NCBI GenBank assembly: GCA_035934555.1
Contig: DASYXT010000122.1
Location: 20,018 to 84,017, forward strand
Direction of reading: 5' to 3'
Source of the DNA: DASYXT01 sp035934555
GTDB lineage: Bacteria; Verrucomicrobiota; Verrucomicrobiia; Limisphaerales; UBA8199
Length of the DNA: 64,000 nt
Below are positions 40,715-49,623 of this stretch, piece by piece. Positions within the stretch are counted from its first letter, which is position 1, and each line of letters begins with the position of its first letter. Position numbers and translations under genes: made by a program. The notes beneath the pieces are model-generated. The model was given only the letters and a program-made list of their open reading frames with translations. It did no database searches and was not told where the DNA came from.

Positions 40715-41557
40715 TTAAAAGCCCGGCAGACTCAGGGGCTCAGCACAAGGCAGGGGCGCCGGCCTGGCCGCGTGGATCAATTCCAAGGTGGGGCAGGGAT
40801 TGCGTTGCGAAGTCACTTCCACCCGCACATGGGTCGCGCCGAGTTGGTGCAAGCGGTCGCGGACCACATCGTGCGCAAGCTCCGGCTTGTTACACTCGCG
40901 GCTAAGGTGACCCAGGTACAGGTGGCGCAGGTCGGCGGAGACGATTTCCGCCGCAACGTCGGCCGCCGCTTCGTTAGAGAGGTGCCCGTGCCGGCTGAGT
41001 ATGCGCTGTTTGAGGCTCCACGGGCGGTGGGGACAATCCTGGAGCATTTTAATGTCGTGGTTCGCCTCGAGCACCAGGATATTGGCGCGGCGGACCCGTT
41101 CCAAAACGAGGCGCGTCGCATGCCCCAGGTCCGTTAACATTCCGATGTTGCCCGCCGTGGTCTGGATTAAAAAGCCCACCGGCTCTTGCGCATCGTGCGG
41201 TACGCTGAAGGATTCAACCAGCATGTCGCTGAGTTCAAAGCTGCGGCCGGTCTCAAATACGCGGCAAAGCAGCTTGGCCCCGAGTTGGTACTCGATGGCT
41301 TCCTGCGTCGGACGGTTGCAGTACACCGGGATGCGCAGCTTTTCTGTCAACGCCGGCAAGCCCTGCACGTGGTCGGCGTGCTCGTGGGTGATAAGAATCC
41401 CGGAAAGATTTTCCGGCGCACGGCCGATGGCCGCCAGGCGCTGACGGATTTGGCGCAAGGAAAGGCCCGCGTCGATCAGAATGCGGGCCTCGTCGCTCTC
41501 GAGATAGGCGCAGTTGCCGCTGGAACCACTGGCCAACACAGTCAAACGAACAGGCAC
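40715..41557 (-). CDS. MBL-fold hydrolase, WalJ/YycJ-like
   Basis: A 280-residue metallo-beta-lactamase-fold protein. The N-terminus SGSSGNCAYLESDEARILIDAG and the zinc motif THEHADHVQGL (HxHxDH) match the YycJ/WalJ group of single-domain MBL hydrolases, related to nucleases. SVPHDAQEPVGFLI and LTDLGHAT supply further metal ligands, and ANHD and SRHGHLSN follow. The GTG start at 41557 is used because it gives the family N-terminus. It is followed after 3 nt by the SPOUT methyltransferase; the two may form an operon for nucleic-acid metabolism. Confidence 0.85.
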   Translation of the reverse strand: MPVRLTVLASGSSGNCAYLESDEARILIDAGLSLRQIRQRLAAIGRAPENLSGILITHEHADHVQGLPALTEKLRIPVYCNRPTQEAIEYQLGAKLLCRVFETGRSFELSDMLVESFSVPHDAQEPVGFLIQTTAGNIGMLTDLGHATRLVLERVRRANILVLEANHDIKMLQDCPHRPWSLKQRILSRHGHLSNEAAADVAAEIVSADLRHLYLGHLSRECNKPELAHDVVRDRLHQLGATHVRVEVTSQRNPCPTLELIHAARPAPLPCAEPLSLPGF

Positions 41558-41602
41558 AGCCCACGTTAGAAACTGTCCAAACGTAGAGCAATAACTTTTG
41601 AC

Positions 41603-41700
41603 GCGGCGCGCGGACTTTAGTCCGTAGCAATGCCCAAAGGCTCAAGCGCGCTGCAACCGTCGAGGGCAACTCCCGTTCCGAGCCTCGCTGCGGACTAAGT
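41603..41700. repeat. Dispersed palindromic repeat, degenerate copy
   Basis: The left arm GCGGCGCGCGGACTTTAGTC begins at 41,603 and continues CCGTAGCAATGCC. A degraded right arm, CTGCGGACTAAGT, is at about 41,688-41,700. It is the same family as the better preserved copy at 60,431-60,553, here in the divergent gap before the MgtE-like gene. Confidence 0.65.
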
Positions 41701-41763
41701 CTGGGCTCCGGGCCGTGCGAACTACATTTGCCCGAGCCCGTATCTCGCGGTTACCCTTTGCAC

Positions 41764-42747
41764 ATGCCGCACGAGCTTGCTCACCTGGAACAGCCGGTTT
41801 TGCCTTATGCGCGAAAAGATTTTCCCGAGCTGCGCGAAAGTTTCACTGTGCAACAGGCGCTCGACGCAATTCGCCAGCAGGGCGTGGGGGAGAAGGTCAT
41901 TTATTTTTATGTTGTTGATGCCCAGGAGCGGTTGCTGGGCGTGGTGCCAACCCGCCGGTTATTGACAGCGCCGCTGGACCAGCCCTTGCGTGAGGTGATG
42001 ATGCAGCGGGTGGTGGCGCTCCCGGCCTCGGCCAGCATTCTCGATGCCTGTGAGCTCTTTGTAATACATCGGTTCCTCGCCTTTCCGGTTATTGACGACC
42101 AGCACCGCATTATCGGGGTGGTCGATGTAGGACTTTTCACCTCCGAGGTCCTCGATATGGGCGAACGGGAGCGGACGGATGAAGTTTTCGAAGCACTCGG
42201 GTTTCGGATTTCCCAAGCGCGGACGGCGCGGCCCTGGCGGGCATTTGGGCTGCGTTTTCCCTGGCTGCTAGCGACCATCGGCAGCGGTACCTTGAGCGCC
42301 GTCATCGCCAGCTTGTTTGCCCCGACTATCGCCAAAACCCTGGTCCTCGCGTTTTTCATGACGCTGGTGCTGGCGCTTGCTGAGAGTGTCGGCATGCAAT
42401 CAATGGCGATGAACGTGCAGGCGCTGCGCTCAGTTCGGCCAAGCTGGCGCTGGTTTGCTCAGGCCTTGCAGCATGAATTTGGCACGGCGCTGTTCCTGGG
42501 TGGCGCGTGCGGCGCGGTCGTCGTGGGCCTGATCTGCGCCTGGCGCGGGGTCGGGCCGCCGGCGTTTGTCATTGGCGCCAGCGTGGCCGTGTCCCTGTGC
42601 GCGGCATCTGTGTTCGGGTTAACGGTGCCTGCTCTGTTGCACTGGTTGAGGTTGGACCCGAAAATTGCCGCCGGGCCGGTAACGCTCGCATTAACGGATG
42701 TCTGCACGCTGTTGTGCTACCTGGGCCTCGCCTACGCGTTTCTGTAA
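41764..42747 (+). CDS. MgtE-family magnesium transporter, short form
   Basis: A 327-residue protein from the ATG at 41764. Residues about 30-150 hold two CBS domains (VIYFYVVDAQERLLGVVPTRRLL and FLAFPVIDDQHRIIGVVDV). The C-terminal half has five membrane helices (for example FPWLLATIGSGTLSAVIASLF, and AFFMTLVLALAESVGMQS, with the MgtE-like ESVGMQS(x)A region). It lacks the N-terminal regulatory domain of full MgtE (about 450 residues). It would pass Mg2+ or a related divalent cation through the inner membrane. It ends 41 nt before a strong inverted repeat and converges with the release-factor-like gene. Confidence 0.8.
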   Translation: MPHELAHLEQPVLPYARKDFPELRESFTVQQALDAIRQQGVGEKVIYFYVVDAQERLLGVVPTRRLLTAPLDQPLREVMMQRVVALPASASILDACELFVIHRFLAFPVIDDQHRIIGVVDVGLFTSEVLDMGERERTDEVFEALGFRISQARTARPWRAFGLRFPWLLATIGSGTLSAVIASLFAPTIAKTLVLAFFMTLVLALAESVGMQSMAMNVQALRSVRPSWRWFAQALQHEFGTALFLGGACGAVVVGLICAWRGVGPPAFVIGASVAVSLCAASVFGLTVPALLHWLRLDPKIAAGPVTLALTDVCTLLCYLGLAYAFL

Positions 42748-42788
42748 GGCTCTCCTCCGCACAAACCAGCTCCGCCAGGCCGCGAGGC

Positions 42789-42866
42789 TTTGGATTGCGC
42801 CAGCCCTCTGGCGCTTTCATACGCATTGGCCCCTACAAAGCGCCAGAGGGCTGGCTCAGTCCAAAA
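42789..42866. terminator. Long inverted repeat between convergent genes
   Basis: The arms 42,789-42,817 (TTTGGATTGCGCCAGCCCTC...) and 42,837-42,866 pair almost perfectly over the core GCCAGCCCTCTGGCGCTTT around a 19-nt centre. Lying between the convergent mgtE and release-factor-like genes, it may act as a two-way terminator. It also resembles a mobile intergenic repeat. Confidence 0.6.
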
Positions 42867-42897
42867 CGCTGGCGCGCCATATCGATTCGGGGAATTC

Positions 42898-43311
42898 TCA
42901 CTCGCTTCCGACGGGCCGGCGCGACTCCTTCTTGAATGAGTGGTGGGCTTTATCGGCCAGCATGCGCTGCTTCGCGCGGCGGCTGCGGCGCCGTTTCTGC
43001 CGCCGGATTTTCTCCATCTCCTGGCGTTTGGCCGCAACTTGCCCTGTGCGGGCGGCTTCAATTTTGTCGAGCAGGAGACGGCGCGCCAAAAAGCGGTTCA
43101 AACCCTGTTGCCGCGTCGCCTGGCATTTGACCTGCAACCCCGTGGGCCTATGCAGCAGCATCACGCAGGTCGATGTTTTGTTCACGTTCTGCCCACCGTG
43201 CCCGCCCGAACGGACAAATGTTTCTTCCAGGTCTTCCTCTCTCACGCCCCATTGCGCCATGCGTCGGCTCAACTCGCCCTCTTTGTCCGGGCCCACTGCG
43301 AACGTGCTCAT
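42898..43311 (-). CDS. C12orf65/MTRFR-like ribosome-rescue release factor
   Basis: A 137-residue class-I release-factor-domain protein without codon-recognition domain. LEETFVRSGGHGGQNVNKTSTCV contains the catalytic GGQ (residues 39-41), and the next part, HRPTGLQVKCQATRQQGLNR, closely follows the pattern of mitochondrial C12orf65. A strongly basic C-terminal helix (KIRRQKRRRSRRAKQRM) would enter the empty mRNA channel or contact rRNA. Such proteins release peptides from stalled ribosomes. The distinction from ArfB is based on the LEETFV...GGQ context. Confidence 0.85.
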   Translation of the reverse strand: MSTFAVGPDKEGELSRRMAQWGVREEDLEETFVRSGGHGGQNVNKTSTCVMLLHRPTGLQVKCQATRQQGLNRFLARRLLLDKIEAARTGQVAAKRQEMEKIRRQKRRRSRRAKQRMLADKAHHSFKKESRRPVGSE

Positions 43312-43382
43312 GCCTGAGTGTTACCAAGTGGGGAGCAGTGAAGCAAGGACCTCAGTAAGAATGCAGTGATCGGTGATCAGGT

Positions 43383-44003
43383 TTAGGGATCAGCGAGTGC
43401 CACAAAGTTACTCAGGAGTTGCAGGCCCACCTTCTGGCTTTTCTCCGGATGGAATTGGGTCGCATACACGTTCTCGTGCCATACGGCCGAAGCGAACGTT
43501 TCGCCATAGGTAGTGCGCGTCGCCACAATCGCTGGGTCCGCCGGCTTGGGAAAAAAGCTGTGCACAAAATACACGTAAGCGCCATTGGCGACCCCGCGAA
43601 ACAGGGGACAGGTCGGCTGGCTCAGTTCGAGTTGGTTCCACCCGATTTGCGGCACCTTCAATCCGTTCCGGGGCGAGAATTTGACGACGCTGCCACGGAA
43701 GATTCCCAACCCGGCGGCGCAACTGTTGAATTCTTCGCTGCGTTCGAAAAGCGCCTGGTACCCGACGCAGATTCCAAGAAACGGCCGGCCTGAACCGATG
43801 AACTCGCGCACCGCGGCCAGCAACTCCTGTCGCGCCATCGCTTGCAAGCAATCGTCAAATGCGCCGACCCCCGGCAACACCGCCGCTTTGGCCCCGGCCA
43901 TTTCCGAGGGAGCGCGCGCTACCTGCACGCGCGCGCCCACCCGCAACAGCGCCTTATGCACGCTGCGCAGGTTGCCCGAACCGTAATCCAGCAATGCGAT
44001 CAC
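43383..44003 (-). CDS. hisH: Imidazole glycerol phosphate synthase subunit HisH
   Basis: A 206-residue class I glutamine amidotransferase. The nucleophile Cys is C79 in FLGICVGYQ, the His-Glu pair is in ATQFHPEKSQ, and the oxyanion region is LPGVGAFDDC. HisH provides ammonia to HisF in histidine biosynthesis. No other his gene is adjacent, so the pathway is dispersed. The gene starts next to a divergent region that holds an inverted repeat and the promoter of the superoxide dismutase. Confidence 0.93.
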   Translation of the reverse strand: MIALLDYGSGNLRSVHKALLRVGARVQVARAPSEMAGAKAAVLPGVGAFDDCLQAMARQELLAAVREFIGSGRPFLGICVGYQALFERSEEFNSCAAGLGIFRGSVVKFSPRNGLKVPQIGWNQLELSQPTCPLFRGVANGAYVYFVHSFFPKPADPAIVATRTTYGETFASAVWHENVYATQFHPEKSQKVGLQLLSNFVALADP

Positions 44004-44072
44004 CCTTCAACAGTAAAGGCTTTGGACCAACATTCAATGGCTTTCAACGGAGGCCGGGCATTATAGTCAGAT

Positions 44073-44157
44073 ATTCCTGTCCGCGGCAATGTATCACTCA
44101 CAAACTTGAGGTAAATCCGGGCCGGGTTGCTGTTGATGACTTGCAGTGGACAGGAAT
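44073..44157. repeat. Inverted repeat in the hisH-sod divergent region
   Basis: ATTCCTGTCCGCGGCAA (44,073-44,089) and TTGCAGTGGACAGGAAT (44,141-44,157) pair at 15 of 17 positions across about 51 nt. It lies upstream of the superoxide dismutase promoter, so an operator or a mobile repeat are both possible. Confidence 0.5.
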
Positions 44158-44204
44158 GTCAGAGCTCCAGGCTTTCTCGACCGAGGTCTCTTAGCGGCCG
44201 CCCC

Positions 44205-44231
44205 TTGACATCTCCGCAAACGTGCTATGTT
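44205..44231 (+). promoter_or_regulatory. Candidate sigma-70 promoter of the superoxide dismutase gene
   Basis: TTGACA (44,205-44,210) followed after 15 nt by TATGTT (44,226-44,231), 67 nt before the ATG. The -35 is perfect and the spacing is somewhat short. Confidence 0.4.
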
Positions 44232-44298
44232 GCAATATTCGTCAGGTTTTACCCAATTCATATTAGGGCATCACGGTATCATGGAATTAAACTGAGTT

Positions 44299-44928
44299 AT
44301 GGCATACGAACTACCTCCTCTTCCTTATCCCAAGGACGCGCTTGAACCTTACATTGACGCGCAAACCATGGAGATTCATCACGACAAGCACCACGGCGCT
44401 TATGTCACTAATGTCAACAAGGCGATTGCGGGCAAACCCGACCTCGAACACAAATCGGTCGAGGACCTGATCAGTAATTTGGAAGGTGTCCCGGCTGAGA
44501 TTCGCGGCGTAGTCCGCAACAACGGCGGCGGCCATGCCAATCATTCGATGTTCTGGAGGATTCTGGCGCCCAAAGCCGGCGGCGCTCCGAGCGGCAAATT
44601 GGCTGATGACCTGAAGAGCACGTTCGGCAGCTTCGAGTCCTTTAAGGAGAAATTTGAAGCGGCCGGCATGGGGCGCTTTGGCAGCGGTTGGGCCTGGCTG
44701 GTGTGGCATAACGGCAAACTCGAAATCGTCTCGACGGCCAACCAGGACAACCCGCTGATGGGCAAGCCGGTCACCGGCGCCGAGGGCCGGCCGGTGTTTG
44801 GGTGCGACGTGTGGGAACATGCCTATTATCTCAAGTACCAGAATCGCCGGGCGGAGTACCTCAAGGCCTTCTGGAACGTGGTGAATTGGCCGGAAGTGGC
44901 GAAGTACTACGAAGCGGCCCGGCGCTGA
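44299..44928 (+). CDS. Superoxide dismutase, Fe/Mn type
   Basis: A 209-residue enzyme that converts superoxide to oxygen and hydrogen peroxide. Metal ligands are visible in the expected order: His in MEIHHDKHHGAYV, His in NNGGGHANHSMFW, then Asp and His in VFGCDVWEHAYYLKYQNRR. The GGGHANH segment is typical of Mn or cambialistic forms (sodA) rather than strict Fe forms. No signal peptide, so cytoplasmic. It has its own candidate promoter. Confidence 0.93.
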   Translation: MAYELPPLPYPKDALEPYIDAQTMEIHHDKHHGAYVTNVNKAIAGKPDLEHKSVEDLISNLEGVPAEIRGVVRNNGGGHANHSMFWRILAPKAGGAPSGKLADDLKSTFGSFESFKEKFEAAGMGRFGSGWAWLVWHNGKLEIVSTANQDNPLMGKPVTGAEGRPVFGCDVWEHAYYLKYQNRRAEYLKAFWNVVNWPEVAKYYEAARR

Positions 44929-44992
44929 GCCGGTATTTTTTTCTTCGGCGAGAGTCTTTACTTTGCGCGCCGTTTCATGGGAGCATGCGCTC

Positions 44993-45907
44993 ATGAGCGT
45001 CGCGCATCGCCTTTTTCTAATTAACAGCTTTGGTTTATTTCTGCTGGGCGGCTGCGCCTTGCACGGCTCGGCTGCGGAACGGTCCATCATTGCGCCGGGT
45101 GCGAGCGTGCAAAAGCTTGCCGGTGGTTTTGTTTTCACGGAAGGGCCGGCGTGTGATGCGCACGGCAACATCTTTTTCACGGACCAGCCTAACGACCGCA
45201 TCATGGAATGGAGCGCCGCCGGTCAGCTTTCAACTTTCCTGCAGCCGTGTGGTCGAGCCAACGGCTTGTGCTTTGACCGCCATGGCTATCTCTGGGCTTG
45301 CGCAGACGAAACCAACGCGCTCTGGCGAATCAGCCCCGACCGGCAGGTCACCGTCGCCGTGACTGGGTTCGAGGGCAAACTGCTCAACGGGCCAAATGAT
45401 GTCTGGGTCCGCCCAGATGGCGGCGTTTATTTTACCGATCCTTATTATCGCCGCGATTACTGGAAGCGCGGTCCGAAGGAAATGGACGAATGCGTTTATT
45501 TCCTCAGTCCGGACCGCAAGACGCTGAAGCGTGTCATCAGTGATTTCAAACAGCCCAATGGCATCATCGGCACCCCCGACGGAAAGATCCTGTATGTGGC
45601 GGACATCGGGAACAACAAGAGCTTCCGCTACGCCATCCAAGACGACGGTGCGCTAACCGAGAAACGCCTGTTTTGCAAGCTCGGCTCGGACGGCATGACT
45701 ATCGACTCGGAAGGGAATGTTTATCTGACGGGGAAGGGCGTGTCCGTTTTCAACCCGGAAGGCACGCAAATCGAGCACATCCCGATTAACGAAGCGTGGA
45801 CCGGCAATATCTGCTTCGGAGGGCGCGATCGACACCTGCTCTTCATCACCGCCAGCAAGAGCATTTACGGCCTGCAGATGCGTGTGAAAGGCGTCGGGAG
45901 CCAGTGA
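44993..45907 (+). CDS. Secreted SMP-30/gluconolactonase-like lipoprotein
   Basis: A 304-residue protein; the ATG at 44993 gives a lipoprotein signal (FLINSFGLFLLGGC, lipobox LGGC). The mature part is a six-bladed propeller of the SMP-30/Gnl family: VFTEGPACDAHGNIFFTD (metal-binding Glu), CGRANGLCFDRHGYLW, LNGPNDVWVRPDGGVYFTDPYY and QPNGIIGTPDGKILYVAD. Such lactonases hydrolyse sugar lactones, using a divalent metal. It is followed after 10 nt by the secreted TIM-barrel gene, so it starts a probable operon for sugar-related proteins. Confidence 0.88.
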   Translation: MSVAHRLFLINSFGLFLLGGCALHGSAAERSIIAPGASVQKLAGGFVFTEGPACDAHGNIFFTDQPNDRIMEWSAAGQLSTFLQPCGRANGLCFDRHGYLWACADETNALWRISPDRQVTVAVTGFEGKLLNGPNDVWVRPDGGVYFTDPYYRRDYWKRGPKEMDECVYFLSPDRKTLKRVISDFKQPNGIIGTPDGKILYVADIGNNKSFRYAIQDDGALTEKRLFCKLGSDGMTIDSEGNVYLTGKGVSVFNPEGTQIEHIPINEAWTGNICFGGRDRHLLFITASKSIYGLQMRVKGVGSQ

Positions 45908-45917
45908 GGAAAATTTT

Positions 45918-47576
45918 ATGCAGATTCTGACCTCTCCAAAAAAATCTCACGGGCTGAACCGTTCGCTGCCGCTGGCACTGGGCTTGATAATAGTCGTGGC
46001 GGGCTTCTCTTTACGTGCGGCCGAGCCGGACCTCTGGGATTTAGGCAGGCAAGCACACCAGGCCCACCGTTTCTCAACCCTGTTCACGGCGCACGACGTG
46101 CGCGAGTACCTTTCGACCCCGGAGGGCTTAGCCAGCGCAATGGATTGGTGCAAAAAAACCGGTGTTACCAAAGTCTATATCGAGGAGTTTCGCGACGGTT
46201 ACCAGGCCCAACGCGCGACGCTGGTGCATGCGCGGGACGAATTCCGCGCGCAAGGGTTCATTGTGTCCGGTTGCGTCACGACGACCCGCGTCGGCAAGCC
46301 CTCGACCGGGTGGAAAGAAGTAGCCTGTTGCTATACGGATCAAGCCACTCAGGACAAGCTGCAAGCGATCTTTGCGTATGCCGCCGGATTGTTCGATGAA
46401 ATCATGATTGATGATTTCTGGTTCACTGACTGCTCCTGCGCCGAATGCGACGCCGCGCGCCGCGCCCGGACCGTCACCGTCGGCAGCCGCAAGTATCCTG
46501 TCGCCGGCGATTCCTGGGAGGACTACCGGTGCGAACTGATGCTGCGCCTTTCCCAGGACCGCCTGCTTGGCCCCGCCAGAAAGGTCAATCCCAAGGTGCG
46601 GCTCATTATTAAGTACCCGCAGTGGTACGATAATTTCCACGTGCGCGGCTATGACGTGGTGCGCGAAACCAAGGCGTTCGACGAGATTTGGGTCGGTACC
46701 GAAACGCGCGACTACCAGGACCCGCGCTGGGGCGGCACGCCGCAGTATGAAGGCTATTTCCTGATGCGCTGGTTGGGCGGCATCGGCGGAGCCAAGTGCG
46801 GTGGCGGTTGGTTCGACTCGCTCGGCACCACCCCGCGCACTTACGTCGAGCAAGCCCGCCAAACGGTGCTGGCCGGCGCGCGCGAATCAATGCTGTTCTC
46901 CTTTGGCGGGCTGCAACGCGGCTCGGCCCAAGAGGATGTGCGTGCGTTACGGCGCGAAATCCCCGAACTGCTCGCTCTGGCCCGGGATATCCAAGGGCGC
47001 CAACCGCTCGGCCTCGCAGCCTATAAACCGCCGAACAGTCATCCGGAAAAGGAAGCGCGCGTGTTCGACTTTGTCGGTATGCTGGGCATCCCGCTCGTCC
47101 CGTGTTACGAGTTCCCGACCCGCGCGCCGGCCGCGTTCTTCTCCATCCATTCCCTCAAGGATGAGCAGTTCGCCGCGCGACTAACGGCTTTCATCAAGAC
47201 CGGCAAGCCAGTCCTGCTGACCGATGGCCTCGCCGCGGCTTTGAGCAATCGGGTAGATCTGGCACGCAATAATGTCCACATCCTTCCAGTGAACGGCGAC
47301 CCAAAGTCTCTGTTGTTGTTAGACCGGCAGAAACTGGACAAAATTCGGGAGCCACTGCTGCGGTCGATGAAGGTTTCGTTCGCCGCGCCCGACCGCGTCA
47401 GCCTGTACCTGTTTAAAGGCCGCGACCCTCTGGTTGAAAACTTTAACGATGAACCCGTGGACATTATTCTCGATGGCAGAACTCGCACGGTACCTGCACG
47501 CGGATGGACCTTTTCAGGCGACCCCGAGCAGGCCGGGAAGAATCCATTGAGGAAACCGTCGAAAGCTGATTTATGA
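45918..47576 (+). CDS. Secreted glycosidase-like TIM-barrel protein
   Basis: A 552-residue protein with an N-terminal signal peptide (residues about 15-35: SLPLALGLIIVVAGFSLRAAE). The central region alternates strands and helices like a (beta/alpha)8 barrel: MDWCKKTGVTKVYIEEFRDGYQ, then FDEIMIDDFWFTDCSCAECD with an acidic pair and a CxCxxC cluster, and KAFDEIWVGTETRDY. This looks like a glycoside hydrolase, but no CAZy family is recognised. A good ribosome site (GAGGA) precedes the ATG. It overlaps the DUF4838 gene by ATGA, so the two probably act on the same substrate. Confidence 0.7.
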   Translation: MQILTSPKKSHGLNRSLPLALGLIIVVAGFSLRAAEPDLWDLGRQAHQAHRFSTLFTAHDVREYLSTPEGLASAMDWCKKTGVTKVYIEEFRDGYQAQRATLVHARDEFRAQGFIVSGCVTTTRVGKPSTGWKEVACCYTDQATQDKLQAIFAYAAGLFDEIMIDDFWFTDCSCAECDAARRARTVTVGSRKYPVAGDSWEDYRCELMLRLSQDRLLGPARKVNPKVRLIIKYPQWYDNFHVRGYDVVRETKAFDEIWVGTETRDYQDPRWGGTPQYEGYFLMRWLGGIGGAKCGGGWFDSLGTTPRTYVEQARQTVLAGARESMLFSFGGLQRGSAQEDVRALRREIPELLALARDIQGRQPLGLAAYKPPNSHPEKEARVFDFVGMLGIPLVPCYEFPTRAPAAFFSIHSLKDEQFAARLTAFIKTGKPVLLTDGLAAALSNRVDLARNNVHILPVNGDPKSLLLLDRQKLDKIREPLLRSMKVSFAAPDRVSLYLFKGRDPLVENFNDEPVDIILDGRTRTVPARGWTFSGDPEQAGKNPLRKPSKADL

Positions 47577-49408
47577 GTGTCGCACTTGGATCACCGCGCT
47601 GCCGCGGCAGGATGCCGGGGGCACTAGCCGCCAAGGATGGCCGCCGCTACGCAACGATCTCCGCAGCCTTGGTTTGCCTCCTGCTGGTTTTCAGTTGGGC
47701 GGCGACACCGGCTGCGGGTGCCCTGTCGCTGGCCGCCAATGGCCACACTTCCTACCGAATCGTCATCAGCACCAATGCCCCTCCCTCTGAGCGTTATGCA
47801 GCGCAAGAACTGCAACAATACCTCGAGAAAATGTCTGGAGCCCGGCTGAGCATCGTGCCCGAAGACCAGCCGGCCACGGCTCACGAAATCTTGCTCGGAA
47901 CCAGCGAGCGGCTGAAGCGGCTAGGGCTTCAGCCCGACCTGCAGGCCTTGGGCCAGGAAGGTTTCGTTTTGCGCACCGCCGACCAGCGGTTGATCATTGC
48001 CGGGGGCAGACCCCGCGGCACTTTGTATGGAGTCTATACTCTCCTGGAGGATAAGCTGGGAGTTCGCTGGTTCACTCCGGAGTTGGAAGTTGTTCCGCAG
48101 ACCAACCGCCTGGTCCTGCCCCAGTTCAACGAAACCCACACTCCCGCCCTGCAATATCGGGAAGTATTTTGGACCGAGATGACGCGGGACGCGGATTTCG
48201 CAGCGAGGCACCGGCTCAATGGCGATCATTATCGCCTCACCGAGAAGCACGGTGGACCGGCCGTGGTTTATTTCCCTTTCGTTCACAGCATGGATAGCCT
48301 GATCCCACGCGAACTCTTTTCAGAGCACCCCGAATATTTTCCGCTGATCGACGGCAAGCGGGTCGATGGGTATGTGCAGCGATGTTTGTCGAATCCCGAG
48401 GTGGTCAAGTTGGCGATCAGCCGCGTGCGCCAGTGGATTCACGAGCACCCGGACGCCACCATCATCAGCGTCTCGCAAAACGACACCGGCAAATGGTGCC
48501 AATGCCCCACCTGCAAGGCTCTTGATGATGCGGAAGGAACGCCGGCGGCTTCTCTGCTGCGCTTTGTCAACGCCATCGCCGCGGATATCGAAAAAGATTA
48601 CCCCAATATCCGCATCGACACGCTGGCATATCAATACACGCGCAAACCGCCTAAAACACTGCGGCCGCGGCCCAATGTCATTATTCGGCTTTGTTCGATT
48701 GAGTGCTGCTTTGCCCACCCGCTGGAGACCTGCACCTCGCCGGAGGACCGCCGCTTTTCTCAGGATATCCTCGCCTGGCAACCTGTCGCGCCTAAACTTT
48801 ATATCTGGGACTACACCCCCAACTTCGCTCACTATCAGCAACCGTTCCCGAATTGGGCCGCGCTCCAACCAAATATTCAGTTCTTCATCCGGCACGGAGT
48901 CAAAGGCATTTTCGAGCAAGGCAATTATTCTGGGGGCGGTTTGGGCGAAATGGGGCCGCTACGCGCCTACGTATTGGCCGAACTGCTGTGGAACCCGCAG
49001 GCGGACACGGACAAAATCAGGAACGAGTTCCTGCACGCCTACTATGGTCAGGCCGCGCCAAAACTCGCTGAGTACCTGCAATTGCTCGAAGCGCAAGTTG
49101 CGGCGCCGGACCGCCATGCGCACATTTATGACTCTCCGCATGCTGCGTACCTGAACGCTCCTTTTCTGGAGCAAGCAGACCGCATCCTCGCTGAGGCGGA
49201 GACCGCGGCTGAGAACGACGGCGTCAGGTCCAGGGTGCAAGTCGCGCGATTGCCGGTCTATTACGTTCAATTGACCAACGGCGGCTTGAACGGCGAAGAG
49301 CGGAAAGCGTTACTGGCTAAGTTCCTCGAAATCGCGCGCAAAGCCGGGATCAGCGACATCAGCGAAGGCGGACCGCTTGAGGCGTGGGCCAAGCAAATGC
49401 AGAAGTAG
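47573..49408 (+). CDS. DUF4838-containing secreted glycosidase-like protein
   Basis: A 611-residue protein starting by ATGA overlap. An internal signal or anchor segment lies at residues about 28-50 (ISAALVCLLLVFSWAATPAAG). Residues 55-190 resemble the N-terminal domain of GH67/GH20 enzymes: APPSERYAAQELQQYLEKMSGARL and GTLYGVYTLLEDKLGVRWFTPE. The central DUF4838 barrel follows, with HPEYFPLIDGKRV, ISVSQNDTGKWCQCPTCKALDDAEG and IRIDTLAYQYTRKPPK. Such proteins are abundant in Verrucomicrobiota and Planctomycetota polysaccharide loci and probably act on sugar polymers. Exact activity unknown. Confidence 0.8.
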   Translation: MSVALGSPRCRGRMPGALAAKDGRRYATISAALVCLLLVFSWAATPAAGALSLAANGHTSYRIVISTNAPPSERYAAQELQQYLEKMSGARLSIVPEDQPATAHEILLGTSERLKRLGLQPDLQALGQEGFVLRTADQRLIIAGGRPRGTLYGVYTLLEDKLGVRWFTPELEVVPQTNRLVLPQFNETHTPALQYREVFWTEMTRDADFAARHRLNGDHYRLTEKHGGPAVVYFPFVHSMDSLIPRELFSEHPEYFPLIDGKRVDGYVQRCLSNPEVVKLAISRVRQWIHEHPDATIISVSQNDTGKWCQCPTCKALDDAEGTPAASLLRFVNAIAADIEKDYPNIRIDTLAYQYTRKPPKTLRPRPNVIIRLCSIECCFAHPLETCTSPEDRRFSQDILAWQPVAPKLYIWDYTPNFAHYQQPFPNWAALQPNIQFFIRHGVKGIFEQGNYSGGGLGEMGPLRAYVLAELLWNPQADTDKIRNEFLHAYYGQAAPKLAEYLQLLEAQVAAPDRHAHIYDSPHAAYLNAPFLEQADRILAEAETAAENDGVRSRVQVARLPVYYVQLTNGGLNGEERKALLAKFLEIARKAGISDISEGGPLEAWAKQMQK

Positions 49409-49623
49409 GGCAAGCATCGCGGAAAAACCCCTGACCACCAGATCTGGTTCGCTGGTTCGGATCCCTCGACTTTCCCTATCGTAGGCGGGATGTCGCCGGC
49501 TGTCGAATTCCCTCTGGACTTGGCCCCGGGGATGCCCCGGGACGCCGTTCAGTTGTTCCCCGGATTGAATGACGGCCGGCTAACCGCCAAAGTAAAAACG
49601 CGCGGAAGTGAAGTGTCGGGATC

